Of a stretch of 64,000 nt of DNA, positions 12,244 through 22,905 are shown piece by piece. Every line of letters begins with the position of its first letter. Positions within the stretch are counted from its first letter, which is position 1. Position numbers and translations under genes: made by a program. The notes beneath the pieces are model-generated. The model searched no databases, was not told the DNA's origin, and saw nothing but the letters and a program-made list of their open reading frames with translations. This DNA is from Enoplolaimus lenunculus (taxonomy: Eukaryota; Nematoda; Enoplea; Enoplida; Thoracostomopsidae): the NCBI GenBank assembly GCA_030248215.1, contig JASANG010000110.1, positions 169,622-233,621 of the forward strand, given 5' to 3'.

Positions 12244-12888
12244 CTAAAGTCAATATCTTTTTATAGCTTTTTGATTGTTTGTCCTAACTTAAGCCTAACT
12301 GTGTAACGGACCAACTGCGTCTAAACACTTCGAGGTCTCTTTCAACGGATATCTATCTAATCCTTATAAGTTTTAGATTTCGAAAAGGACAAGCAATTAC
12401 AGCGGCGACAAGTCCAAAATTTCCTTTTTGATTTTTATCTCAAACGTCCGAACGTCGAAGAAAATTTGTAGCTGCAAGTTTCCGCTCCAAAAACATTCGT
12501 GTGTAAATAAAGGCTTCAATCAAACATTTATGACTTGAAAATGTTTTTGAAAGTTATAAAATTTGTTTGTATCAACTGCTCAAAAGGCACAAAACTAATT
12601 GAGTCACCGTCGCCATGGATTACAACGTATCAAATATTAGGTTTGGTGTTTGAATTAATTCAGGATTTTTGCATAAATTAAAAAAGTTTCAGTTAATTCA
12701 AAAAGCGTTCAGCAGCATTGCTTCAGATTGGACGACCAAAATTCCGGTGCCACACATTCTCAAGCAACTTGCAACTGCGATTACCCGTGTGTAGAAATTT
12801 AACAGCGTAAATACAGATAAATTGTTTGCAGTTTCAAGAACTTCAAACCTATTTTGTGACCGAACATGCTCATGCATGTGGCACATGC

Positions 12889-13083
12889 TTTAAAGTTTCC
12901 AACTGAACTTCATTTGGGCCAATAGGGATAATTAACATTTATCGACTCTAATAAGGGTTTAGGGACTCAATCCGCTTTTATACGGAGTCTTACCTCGAAT
13001 ACGGACTGCTATTGATTGGGACTCAAAATGTAGGCTCTCCCTCTTATTTTCCCTTATCCCTCTTATACGGTTCACGACAGTAT
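12889..13083. mobile_element. MITE family B, right-half fragment
   Basis: The stretch matches the right half of 4195-4622 (TAGGGATAATTAACATTTAT, GGGTTTAGGGACTCAATCCG, GACTCAAAATGTAGGC) and ends near TACGGTTCACGACAGTA. Confidence 0.5.
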
Positions 13084-13649
13084 TCCTAATATCTCAAAAA
13101 AATTTTGTATCTAATAACTGAAAAAAATTTCAGGTTAAAATTGTTTGAAAATTTTTTTTAAAGTTCCAACAAGGCAGAAAGTAACCAGAAATCCGTTTCC
13201 ATTAGTTTCATCACTATCCGTTTCCGTTATTTTTACTATCCGTTCACACACCGCAATAATGGTAATTTGATCCATTGATCAAATGCTAATTTTCCTGCCA
13301 AATAAGTAGAATATACTGACATGTGACTTATCTGTTGTTTACTGGAAAGTTAAAAAAAACTCCGATAAATATTGTTAACTTTGGAACGTTTATATGCCAA
13401 AATGTACCTAATCATGAAATGTACTGGCTGTTTGGCATATATCCATGTTACATGAAATTTTAAGTGACATGTAAAACTCGAAAGTATGAAAGACAAATAA
13501 AAGGATGTCAAACCTTTTGGAAACGAGGGACCGGCACACCGGCGCCTCTGAATCGGAGAAGTATACCATTTTTGACTGGAGAAGAATTGCGTAGTCAGAA
13601 TTTCATATCTGGATAAGAAACAATATTTGAAACGTTTCGCAAGCGACAG

Positions 13650-14359
13650 TTGCTAGTGAAAGCAATTTTTTAGCTTTGCAGGATGTACTACAGCATGTAA
13701 AAGTGTTGTTTTCGACAGTTTTCAGATTTTCTGAGGAGATACATCTACCCATTTCACTCTGTATACTCCCTTGATCGGGAGGTATATAGGTAACCACGAG
13801 TATTAACAGCAAAAGTTGAGTATTAAATAATGCTCAGCGCAAAGCGATTGAATACCTTGACTGAGTTCTAAAATTGATGTATTCCAATGAAAATTTTGAA
13901 CTTTGTATGGTTTAGATACGATCAGCCTATTCCTAGATCCTCCCGATCCGCCCTTACAATGCGTATAAATCTACAAACAAAATCTGGCGAGCGAACCGAC
14001 TGAGTTGCTAGTGAAAGCAATTTTTTAGCTTTGCAGGATGTACTACAGCATGTAAAAGTGTTGTTTTCGACAGTTTTCAGATTTTCTGAGGATATAACTC
14101 TACCCATTTCACTCTGTATACTCCCTTGATCGGGAGGTATATAGGTAACCACGAGTATTAACAGCAAAAGTTGAGTATTAAATAATGCTCAGCGCAAAGC
14201 GATTGAATACCTTGACTGAGTTCTAAAATTGATGTATTCCAATGAAAATTTTGAACTTTGTACGGTTTAAATACGATCAGCCGATTCCTAGATCCTCCCG
14301 ATCCGCCCTTACAATGCGTATAAATCTACAAACAAAATCTGGCGAGCGAACCGACTGAG
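13650..14359. repeat. Recent 355-bp tandem duplication
   Basis: 13650-14004 and 14005-14359 are nearly identical head-to-tail copies; only a few bases differ (for example GGAGATACATC against GGATATAACTC). Near identity implies a young duplication. The 69- and 81-codon minus-strand ORFs it carries have no splice signals or homology I recognise. A short satellite or an unequal crossing-over product is likely. Confidence 0.85.
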
Positions 14360-15145
14360 AAGCAATACGTACCGTTCCTGCCTGCACACCTGTTATGTCA
14401 TTTATAGACAGAAATACTTGAAAAAGATAAATTGGTTGCATGATCCAGTATTTTAAACTTGCCGGATTTTTTTAAAAAATCTTCAAAAAATTGAAACCAT
14501 CATTTGTATTTATGCGATTCACTATGGATCTGATTGACTTTATTTTTACATGTTTCTCCTGTCGTACATGCGTTGTGAACGATTGCATGTGCCGGTATAC
14601 GTTTACAATTTTTATTGGGTTACAATAACGCTGGAAAGCCTGATAATGATGACCGGTGTTAATCCACGGGCGGAACTGTATGTATCTCAGCAATTAGCAT
14701 ATTCGTATTCTTAATGCTAAACCTAAACTTCAGAGTAAAAATAAGTCTGTCGCTGGGTGCGTGCAAGCGGAGGTGAAAAATACTATAGCGGGAGCCGGAG
14801 CTGGAGGTCAACATAACTTGCATGAGCCGAAGCTGGAGCGAAGCCGGAGGTGAGGCGAAATTAGGTAGTTGAAATAATATTTAATTAGTATGTTTTAGCA
14901 AATATCTGCAAAGTGTTGTTAAATCGTTTGATTTTAAGCTTTTTTGCGAAATCTCGGCAATTTTCTTCTCAAAACTGTGCCAAACGTTTAAAGCGAAACG
15001 CACCAAACAGATAATTTTTGTGAAACTTTGCAAATTTCACTATCGAAATTGCCGGAACCTCCTGCATACATTACAGGAGCCGAAGTCGGATCCGGAGGTC
15101 GATATTGTGGCGGAGCCGGAGCCAGAGGCAGACCTCCGGTTGTAT
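14360..15145. repeat. GGAGCC-hexamer element and flank
   Basis: From about 14755 to 15145 the sequence carries runs based on GGAGCC/GGAGGT (GCGGGAGCCGGAGCTGGAGG, CCGGAGCCAGAGG), beginning near GGGTGCGTGCAAGCGGAGG. It belongs to the dispersed short-hexamer elements also at 16015, 22731 and 42372. The part before 14755 is unassigned. Confidence 0.5.
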
Positions 15146-15189
15146 TCTGCTCTATAACTAAGCCTAGGCGTGGACAAAAATATGAACCT

Positions 15190-15740
15190 TAACCCTTTAA
15201 ACACGGTGCGATATATATTATTTAACGTATATACATTGCGCTGAGTTGCCTATAGGCAACTCAATGTGAGAACGGGTTATTGATAGTAAACTGAAAATTT
15301 TTCGCTTAACAACCTTAACCCTTTAAACAAGGTGCGATATATTATTTAACGTATATACACTACGCTGAGTTGCCTATAGGCAACTCAATGTGAGAACGGG
15401 TTATTGATAGTAAACTGCAAATTTTTCGCTTAACCCTTTCTCACATGAATATTTTCTATTTTCCCTGAGACGTACCTACTTTTGTGCCAGGATTCGAACT
15501 CCAGTGACTGAAGTGGGAGGCGAATACCATCACCATTCGGCTATAGGAGCTTGACGCTCGAGCCCGAGGGGGCTCACGTCTTGTAGTGATTTAGTACTAT
15601 GTATACGTGTTGCAATTGTTAAACACGGCGCGATATATATTATTTAACGTATATACATTGCGCTGAGTTGCCTAAAGACAACTCAATGTGAGAACGGGTT
15701 ATAGATAGTAAACTGAAAATTTTTCGCTTAAAGATAGTAA
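15190..15740. repeat. Three copies of a 110-120 bp palindrome-bearing repeat
   Basis: Copies begin near 15190, 15308 and 15618. Each has AACACGGTGCGATATATATT, then GCTGAGTTGCCTATAGGCAA (an inverted-repeat core, GAGTTGCCTATAGGCAACTC), GAACGGGTTAT and TTTTTCGCTTAA. The tRNA-like remnant at 15487-15557 lies between copies 2 and 3. Confidence 0.7.
15487..15557 (-). pseudogene. tRNA-Gly(CCC)-like remnant
   Basis: On the minus strand AGCTCCTATAGCCGAATGG gives an A-box-like D arm, TTCGCCTCCCAC an anticodon loop with CCC, and GGAGTTCGAATCCTGGCAC a B box and T arm. The acceptor and anticodon stems pair poorly (the 3' side of the anticodon stem reads TTCAG where GCGAA is expected). I read it as a tRNA-derived remnant inside a dispersed repeat and not as a working tRNA gene. 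Confidence 0.5.
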
Positions 15741-16014
15741 ACTGAAAATTTTTCGCTTAATACTAGCCACCGCTGTTTTATAGTGCCTAGGAAAAACTGA
15801 ATGCCTTTAAAAGGAACATGGGCCAAACAAATATTGCAAGTGAACGCAACGCTACAAAAACATAGAATAGTGGAATAGAGTCGTTAAAATGTTAAAAATG
15901 CATCGGTGTGAGGTGTTAAGCTTTGTTACGTAAACATTTTGGATACCTTTAAGCCTCGGAAGGAAGAATTGTTAGCTACGTTCTGATAATTGAATGCAAT
16001 ATAGTATTAGATTT

Positions 16015-16100
16015 GAATTCATTATCCGGCTCCAGCTCCAGCCGGATATTATATACATTATCCGGCTCCGTTTTTTGGTATCCGGTCGCACCCTAAGATA
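16015..16100. repeat. CCGGCTCCAG hexamer element
   Basis: This short element has CCGGCTCCAGCTCCAGCCGG, then a second CCGGCTCCG, and ends GGTCGCACCCTAAG. That end resembles the inverted CAGGGTGCAACC ends of related elements. Confidence 0.45.
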
Positions 16101-16559
16101 TATATGGTAGGGAAATCAGGTATTTTTCACTATCCCGTTTCCTAAGTTATTTTTCTAAAATTGTCTGTTCGTGTATTGCCAAAACTTTCAGTTTGTGCCA
16201 TACTCCGTAATTTATTATACGTTTCCACCTACTGCATTTGTTTCAGGATTTAACATTCTAAACGGTGTGTTGTTTACAACATTGAAATCGATAAAACAGC
16301 GTTAAAATGAATTTTTCGGTAACAAGTATACTATGTTTTCCCATTAAGGCTACGGATCCGTATTTTTTAACTTTCAGGTTCCAGTTCCAGTGTATTTATA
16401 ATTCCGGTTGCACCTTGATATACATTGCCACTTTAAAGCAAAAACGGGCCTGAAGTCAAATAGTTAAAAACGACAAAAAATTTGAGGGATAAAAAATTTA
16501 AATACATCTCTAGTCTGAATTCACCAATAATATTCAAGAACCAAGCGAAAATATGTTGT

Positions 16560-19500
16560 TTATTCAACACGTTCCAAACGGCAATACGGATAACTTTGAC
16601 GAACATTAATTGCTAAATAATTAAATTGTAATCTCCAAGCTGAATCTCCACATGCGTCTCGTATAGGGCGTACCATACATTCAGCGAGTATTTGATACGC
16701 ATCACAATGGTCGACAAATGGATCCAGCAGTTGGGCACGCGCAGCAAGAAGGCATCGCTGCTGGTCGGCGGTTTCAAGGGTGCCACGTATGCAATCGTAG
16801 TAGCTGAAATGGGATATTTTGATATGCCTTTCATTTCGGGTGGGGATAATTTAGTTCAAGATTTTTTTGCCATTGGACTTAGCTCAGAATGAGTGTCAAT
16901 CGATTAAATCTTAGTTCTGAACTTAATTCCGGATTTAGACTCTTTAGAACTCAGAATTTTGAGTTTATTCAATCGTTCCTGAGTTCAATAAACAACTCAC
17001 CTGCATGGAATTATATCGACTCAGAGCGAATTAATATTTACTGTTACTCAGAAATAACCACAAAAAACTAATTCTCTCTTTCTCTGAGTTGATTAAATAA
17101 CTCGTTGGAATTTACAGTTAATAGGTCCATGAAATATTTTCGACGCGCCAAAAGCAAGATTTTAAATGTTTTATGTAGTCCTATAAAGACTACGAAGCAC
17201 ACTGGTTTTAACTTTTACTGCTGATTTCGAATAGCTGCTCAGATTTTTGTCTGATCGGTACCTGGCCTTTTTCTAACTACGGCTGTCTTTGTCCTAAAAC
17301 GCTTGCTTACCGTTTGAATTCGTACTGCGACGGTGGAAGACACGGCAACCGAAGAGACGCTAAAGTTGCCCCCAGTTCTTCATGTTGATTTGAACACCGC
17401 TGTAACATCTCAACATCGTTAACGCCCTGTGTGATCCGATCAACAGCGCGTCGAAACGCAACACAAAGCGAGTCTACACGGCGGCGACTTGCATTCCAGC
17501 CGAGTGGAAACGCAAGCGTGGGATTTTCCCACGGTCGATCGCGCAGTTTTCTTAGGGTTGCAAATAATTCACCAAAATATGAGTCAATTACTCGTCTTTC
17601 TGCAGAGATACATACCGAGGGCGGCGAAGATTGTGGCAGACGCCGGCGAGACAAGATTGAACGGCGTCTTGACGTGAGCCATTCGCCTTGTTCAATCGAA
17701 AGTTCTTCGTCTGGGGGTCGGCCGTTCGCTGGCCTTCGGGCATTTTTGATAGCTCGTGTTTGAATTTGATAGTGCTTACCTTTCAGCTGGAGCAAGGTGC
17801 CGTTTCCAGCTTTGCCGTCTAGAAACGAATGATATCCAATAAACATAGCAAAACGAGTATTGAGCTTCGCGTTTTGAGTTTTCAGAAAAGTCTTAATTTT
17901 TTGGTTATTGGAAATGTTCAGATTTATGTATTTTTTCTCCTAAAATCTACTTTGTGCGCGAACATGCAAAATATTTCAAAGGTACGATTTTTGAACAGTT
18001 TTAATAACACTTATGCCAATCTTATATTAACGAAAGTTGTTTCTGCAAACATTACATGCAATTTTTTCTGTTATCTGCCCACAGCTGGTTTTTGTCAAAA
18101 AATGGTCGGATTTTAAAAATGTTTCTATATCTAAACTTGTCTGAAAGTCTAAATATCATCTGATCATCGCATACTCAAATTTTACTTTTTTAAATTATGC
18201 AAATTTTTGAGTTTTTAAGACCTTTCAAACTATGAAACAAAAGCAAGCAAACACAACCTTTGAACCAACCGCTCGTATAACTTTGCTAGGAAACCCTAAA
18301 TCAAATATTATTCAAAAAGTAATTAAAAATACAAATTTTATATTACGCAAGTTGAGCAATTTTTGTAATCCAGTGACTTAAAAATGTGTAAAAAAACCAC
18401 AAACTTTCAACCGTTCGTGAAATGAGTTCCTGTAAATCCGCAGAACGCGGTGCTGAAAGTGTTCGTTGCTGTCTATTAAGCGACAGTTCACTCGTTTCGC
18501 GTTCGCGATGCTCTCGATCGGCCAAAGCAAGGATTTGATCTGGTGTAAGTGGTGCCAACCGCACAAACACCAATCGTTTATAGCCGTCGCGGTCCGTCAC
18601 AGTCGCAATAGGATCCTAGAAATAAGTACGGTTAATATGAAAAATTGATAAATCTCACATATATATGTCGTATCCTGTATACATTGAAAAAATTTCATTC
18701 CGGACTAATATGACCTAAAAGTTAAAGCGAATGAATAATTTTTTATATACTCAACGAACCAACAGTTCACTCTGAAGCCTGTAAAAGTGCAATTTTCTCG
18801 TTTCTTTAAAAATCCGGCATGGAATATGCCCTATTTTACAACGACTGAATTAAATTTAGCTCAGCTATAGTGATCAGCAATTGACGTTTGGCTGCCCAGT
18901 TGCCAGCTGAGAGAAAAGCTACTCAGGACAATTCAAATATTGTTTTCCCAGTCTAGTCGGTCATTTGGCCTTAAGTTGCACAATAAAATTAATATATTAA
19001 AACTGAATCCGGTTTCAAGTTCCACCTTTACTGGATTTGACAACAAGAATCCTTCAATGTACTTAAAGCCTTCCTAATTTATTCAGTCTACAAAATGATA
19101 TCCTGCGTATCATGAGGATTTCCTAAATGGAGTAAACTGAATAAATTATGAAGGCTTTAAGTATATTGAAGATTTCTTGATGTTAAATCTAGTAACCTTC
19201 AATATACTTAAAGCCTTCCTAATTTATTCAGTCTACAAAATGGTATCCTGCGTATCGTGAGGTTTTCCTAAATGGAGTAAACTGAATAAATTAGGAAGGC
19301 TTTAAGTATATTGAAGATTTCTTGATGTTAAATCTAGTAACCTTCAATATACTTAAAGCCTTCCTAATTTATTCAGTCTACAAAATGGTATCCTGCGTAT
19401 CGTGAGGTTTTCCTAAATGGAGTAAACTGAATAAATTAGGAAGGCTTTAAGTATATTGAAGATTTCTTGATGTTAAATCTAGTAACCTTCAATATACTTA

Positions 19501-22500
19501 AAGCCTTCCTAATTTATTCAGTCTACGAAACGATATCCTGTGTATCGCGAGGATTTCCCAAATGGAGCAGAACGGCACCGAAAGTCGACCTAAGGAGTTG
19601 GGTTTAAAATATCAAACGCTTTTCGCGATCGCTAAAATAGCTTTTTGTCAAAAACTAAAAAGCGTTCACTGTAGCGTTTTGTTACTTAAGCGAACAGAAT
19701 TTCTTTCTGACTAAAAAGCGTTTTAATAGATACTGTTTGCAAAGCGAAAAGTGATTAAAATAGCGTTTCATTTTGACATGGTTCCTTAAATAATCAATAC
19801 TAGTAATCCGTAGTTGCACATATGTGCAACTGTCTTAAAATACACCGTTATGGCATATGTTTAGATGGATTTTTGTAAGCAAAGTCTGTACTTAAGCCTT
19901 GAAACTTGACAATTGAAAAAAAAACAAAATCTATATTTCAATGTAAAAAAACATGTTAACAGGATTATAGCGGACTGGAATAACTATTCTATGAACGTTG
20001 GTAATAAACATGTAATTCTAAACCCGCCTAAATTGATACCTGCTTAAGACAATAGACAAAGTACAAACATGCTAAGATATACGCATAAAGAAAACATGCT
20101 TCGTTTCATTGAATAATAACAGAAGGAAAAAGTGAACAACAATCTACTATTTTCATAATTTCTCACTTTGAAGTAATGAAATGAATTTGCATATGGATAT
20201 ATAAATCTGCTGGAACGCTGCCCAAAATACGTATGTGGGCGTTCCAGTTTTAATATATAGAATTGATACTATGATATTAAACAAAGTATTATGTATACAA
20301 ACATATATGTAAATAATATATATGTCGTTCGTTACCCCACATCCACATGTTTGACATCCATCATGCTGTGTCAGTACTAGGCATTGTGGAAACGGCAGCG
20401 GGCATGTGACCTTAGGGCACCTAATAGGGCGACCACAATTACAATTGTTTGCGCAACCATTTGAATCACGTGTTACATTACATGTCCGAGGACAGAACAA
20501 TTTTGGACACGGTCTATTGCGTTCGAATTGGTGTTGTTGTACTGTAAGCAAAAGAAGCTAACGTAGTTTAAATACCTGATTTAAACAAGAAATAAATTGT
20601 ACCGGAACAAGAATAGGGAATGAATTTACTGCCTGAACAAGAACAGGAAACAATTATTTGCCCCGGAATCCCGACTGGAACAGGAATTCCTGCATACCGG
20701 AAAACTTCACAATTGTAACTGCGTTTTGCGCTGTTTCTACTGTTGTTCAAGTCAGCGGCAGGATTGGTCGAAACAAACTTATTTATAAAATCCTGCGAGC
20801 CATTTTGCGTTATGGGGCTGACAATCTGCTCGATTATCGATTCCGGCGTCGACTAATCAGCTTTTCAATGTGATGTTAACAGTGCGAACGGCGCAACAAA
20901 CCTATTGATATTCCAAATGACCCAGTACGAATATCCACGTTCGACATTAAATCGAATGAAAGAGTTAGCTTAGTAATGGCATCGCAAGAGAGACAAATTG
21001 GCGGATTTGAAAAAATTTAGGTGGTTCGTAGATTAAGACCCACGGAACCTACTTAACAAATGCAAAAAAATGTATATTTGGGAACATAATTGAACAAACT
21101 GACGAATTTCATCCGATTCAGATCGTATTTGTATTTTATGTTTGACATTTAGGCACTCAATGAACTCCCTGAGTTCACCCAACGGTACAATTTTACTTCA
21201 GAATGCAATAAAAGCGGCGAACTGAAATCGAAGCTGCTGTCTGCAGGATACCAACCTGGGCGCATGCTACACGAGCGGAACTTTTGATTTACTCACTGGT
21301 AAGAAATACCTTGGAAAACTGGAGACAGTTCAGGAAACACAACATCGGAATCGATCACTGGAATTCTTCCATTTGATAAGGGTAAATTCTCTCGTCGCCG
21401 TATTTGTGTTGCTAAAATAAATAAATAAATAAATACATAAATAAGTAAATAAACAAATAAATAAATAAATCAAAAGCGCGCAGCAGCATCCGTAAATTTT
21501 GTAACGCGGTTCATCAGATAGTTATTAAGAGCTGTACCATACAACCACTCGGACCTGTAGCCAAGACTGGGCCAAGGGGGCTCAGCCCCCCTGGAAACAT
21601 CAACCACTGTGAGTTATAAAATGAAAACAGAGGCTAACAATGATTCGAATCTATAACTTTTTAGATGATAATATTCGTTTTAAATGGGTGCTTTAATCCC
21701 TAGCTTCTAGAAGGATAATCTTTATCTTTTTCCAAAAGTCCATAATTTTCTTACCTATGTTGGTAGGTTTGCCAAAGCCTGTACACTGCAAAAAATGGTG
21801 AATCAAATTGACTCTCTCCAAAATAGGCTTTTTCGGACTACACAACTTGAGTCAAATTCGCCTCCGCTAGAGTCAAATTTGACAAACAAGAGTCGCTCAG
21901 TGAGTCTAATTTAACTCTGGCGGAGTCGAATTTGACTCAGTTTGTGTAGTCCGAAATAGCCGATTTCAGAGAGAGTCTATTTGACTCACCATTTTTTGCA
22001 GTGTATGCGACTATTAATATAGGGTACTTGGGAGATTTTCCATTAATAATTATTGTAAAATTATTGTCAATATATTGAGTAAATGGCATATTTAACCTCA
22101 CCTTATTTTAGCGAAGTTAATCTTTATTACACAATGAAAAGAGGTTTGCAATCATGTTTTAATTTATGTACTTGAGGATTTTGTTCATTCGATATCTTAA
22201 AATCAAAACTGCGATAATAATGGTTCCTTAGAGGCGTACACAAGAGGAAGACAGAAATTATATATTCTTCCTTAAAACTCTTGTAGAGACGAAAAAAGGA
22301 CACTTTTATAGGTTTTATAAAATATGCTTAGGCTTAGGAATAGGCTCATCCATACGCTTAGGCTTAGGCTTAGGCTTAGGCTTAGGCATATGCTTATACT
22401 ACTGTTCATGGGATTACACTCTCAGTTGTGACGCTGCTGTGCTCCTCACCTGTAGTATGTTGACTCCTATACCGATGAAATGGAGACGAAAGGTCTTCAG

Positions 22501-22699
22501 TGGTTGATATTCCTGGTTGATGCGATTGCTCGGAGCTGATTGGTCGAATCTTGGGAATATCTTGATAAAAATTTAAATCGGGCTCAGTTAAGAAAATTTT
22601 ACCATTTTCGTATAAAACGAGTGACGACGACCAGTGATACGTAAGTGTGATCAACAACAGTTGGGTAAATTTCGTATAATACTTTACATTAAAGCTCAT
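16560..22699 (-). CDS. Secreted two-antistasin-repeat protein with DUF19-like tail
   Basis: Six minus-strand exons: 22699-22450, 20541-20336, 18615-18405, 17818-17780, 17599-17311 and 16803-16560. All five junctions are GT-AG and phase-consistent, giving 412 residues and a TAA stop at 16560. Residues 1-30 (LLLITLTYHW core) look like a signal peptide. Residues 95-151 hold two antistasin-type units: C-x4-C-x3-C-x8-C-x3-C-x-C, then C-x4-C-x6-C-x8-C-x2-C-x-C. Antistasin repeats are known in protease inhibitors. A charged middle region (HRERETSELS) follows. The tail has nine cysteines over about 150 residues (for example CIRGTLETADQQRCL, ACGDSAW, SYPYC), reminiscent of nematode DUF19/T20D4.11 domains. 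The weakest site is the exon 3 donor GAAA|GTTTGT. Secretion and protease inhibition are inferences. Confidence 0.75.
16884..17121. mobile_element. MITE family D relative, partial
   Basis: The interior is rich in GAACTCAGAATTTTGAG-type strings, and the right end GAGTTGATTAAATAACTCG with TTGGAATTTACAG matches the inverted left end of 11015-11262. The left end is unclear. It lies in the last intron of the antistasin-repeat gene. Confidence 0.4.
19028..19566. repeat. Tandem array of long hairpins, about 145-bp period
   Basis: Units start near 19051, 19196, 19341 and 19486. Each has CTTCAATATACTTAAAGCC..TTTATTCAGT, a loop of about 45 nt with ATCCTGCGTATC, then the exact inverse ACTGAATAAATTAGGAAGGC..TATTGAAG. 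A spacer TTCTTGATGTTAAATCTAG follows, whose inverse precedes the first unit, so the arms reach about 55 bp. Middle units are almost identical. The last unit lacks its right arm. The array sits in intron 2 of the antistasin-repeat gene. Confidence 0.85.
19610..19795. repeat. Dispersed AAAGCGTTTT repeat
   Basis: It contains AAAACTAAAAAGCGTTC, GACTAAAAAGCGTTTTAATA and the end TTTTGACATGGTTCCTTA, matching the repeat at 5280-5512. It is probably another decayed MITE. Confidence 0.4.
21247..21381 (+). CDS. Possible two-exon fragment with a 35-nt intron
   Basis: This lies on the plus strand within intron 1 of the antistasin-repeat gene. Exon-like piece 21247-21298 follows the good acceptor GCTGCTGTCTGCAG and ends ACTG|GTAAGA. 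Piece 21334-21381 follows AGTTCAG and ends AAGG|GTAAAT. The pieces agree in phase and would encode DTNLGACYTSGTFDLL and NTTSESITGILPFDK. The 35-nt intron would be unusually short for this window. I recognise no family and see no start or stop. Confidence 0.25.
21414..21470 (+). repeat. AAAT microsatellite
   Basis: About 14 units of AAAT with single-base variants (ATAC, AGTA, AAAC) lie in an intron of the minus-strand gene. Confidence 0.85.
21783..22004. mobile_element. Palindromic MITE with ACACTGCAAAAAATGGTGA ends
   Basis: The left end ACACTGCAAAAAATGGTGAA and the right end TCACCATTTTTTGCAGTGT are inverted copies. The interior is also near-palindromic, with ACTCTCTCCAAAATAGGC against GCCGATTTCAGAGAGAGT and TTCGGACTACACAA against TTGTGTAGTCCGAA. 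About 222 bp without coding capacity. Confidence 0.8.
22318..22412. mobile_element. Telomere-hexamer MITE fragment next to exon 1
   Basis: Five consecutive TTAGGC-type hexamers (CTTAGGCTTAGGCTTAGG) follow the conserved spacer GGAATAGGCTCATCCATACG. The right part ends ACTGTTCATGGG, about 37 bp from the exon 1 donor of the antistasin-repeat gene, so the element sits just inside intron 1. Confidence 0.65.
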
Positions 22700-22730
22700 A
22701 TTTCTTTATATATACCTATATAATATTAAG

Positions 22731-22905
22731 GTGCGACAGGATATTCGGCACCGGCAAAAAATCGCCATCCGTCTCCAGATCCGGCTCGTGTATTTTAACT
22801 TGCCGCATATTATTTTCAGGGTGCAACCGGTGACGAAAAATACCGGAGCCGGAGCCGAAACTTTAGGTCAAAAAAACTTGTCGGAGCCGGAAGTGAGGCA
22901 AAATT
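22731..22905. repeat. GGAGCC-hexamer element
   Basis: It opens with GGTGCGACAGGATATTCGGC, continues with GATCCGGCTCG and GGGTGCAACCGGTGACG, and ends in TACCGGAGCCGGAGCCGAAA. It starts about 30 bp upstream of the ATG of the antistasin-repeat gene, in its presumed promoter. Confidence 0.45.

Noticed and set aside
13603-14167. Paired ORFs beginning MLLILVVTYIPPDQG
   Set aside because: They look like a duplicated gene, but both copies belong to a 355-bp tandem duplication without splice sites or family resemblance.
15487-15557. Functional tRNA-Gly gene
   Set aside because: The box sequences are present but acceptor and anticodon stems do not pair well, and it is embedded in a dispersed repeat.
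16613-16892. ORFs on both strands at 16.6-16.9 kb
   Set aside because: They are shadow frames of the last exon of the antistasin-repeat gene, which reads CIRGTLETADQQRC in another minus-strand frame with a matched acceptor.
19028-19566. CRISPR-like array
   Set aside because: Spacers are identical between units, repeats are palindromic with 55-bp arms, and the host is eukaryotic.
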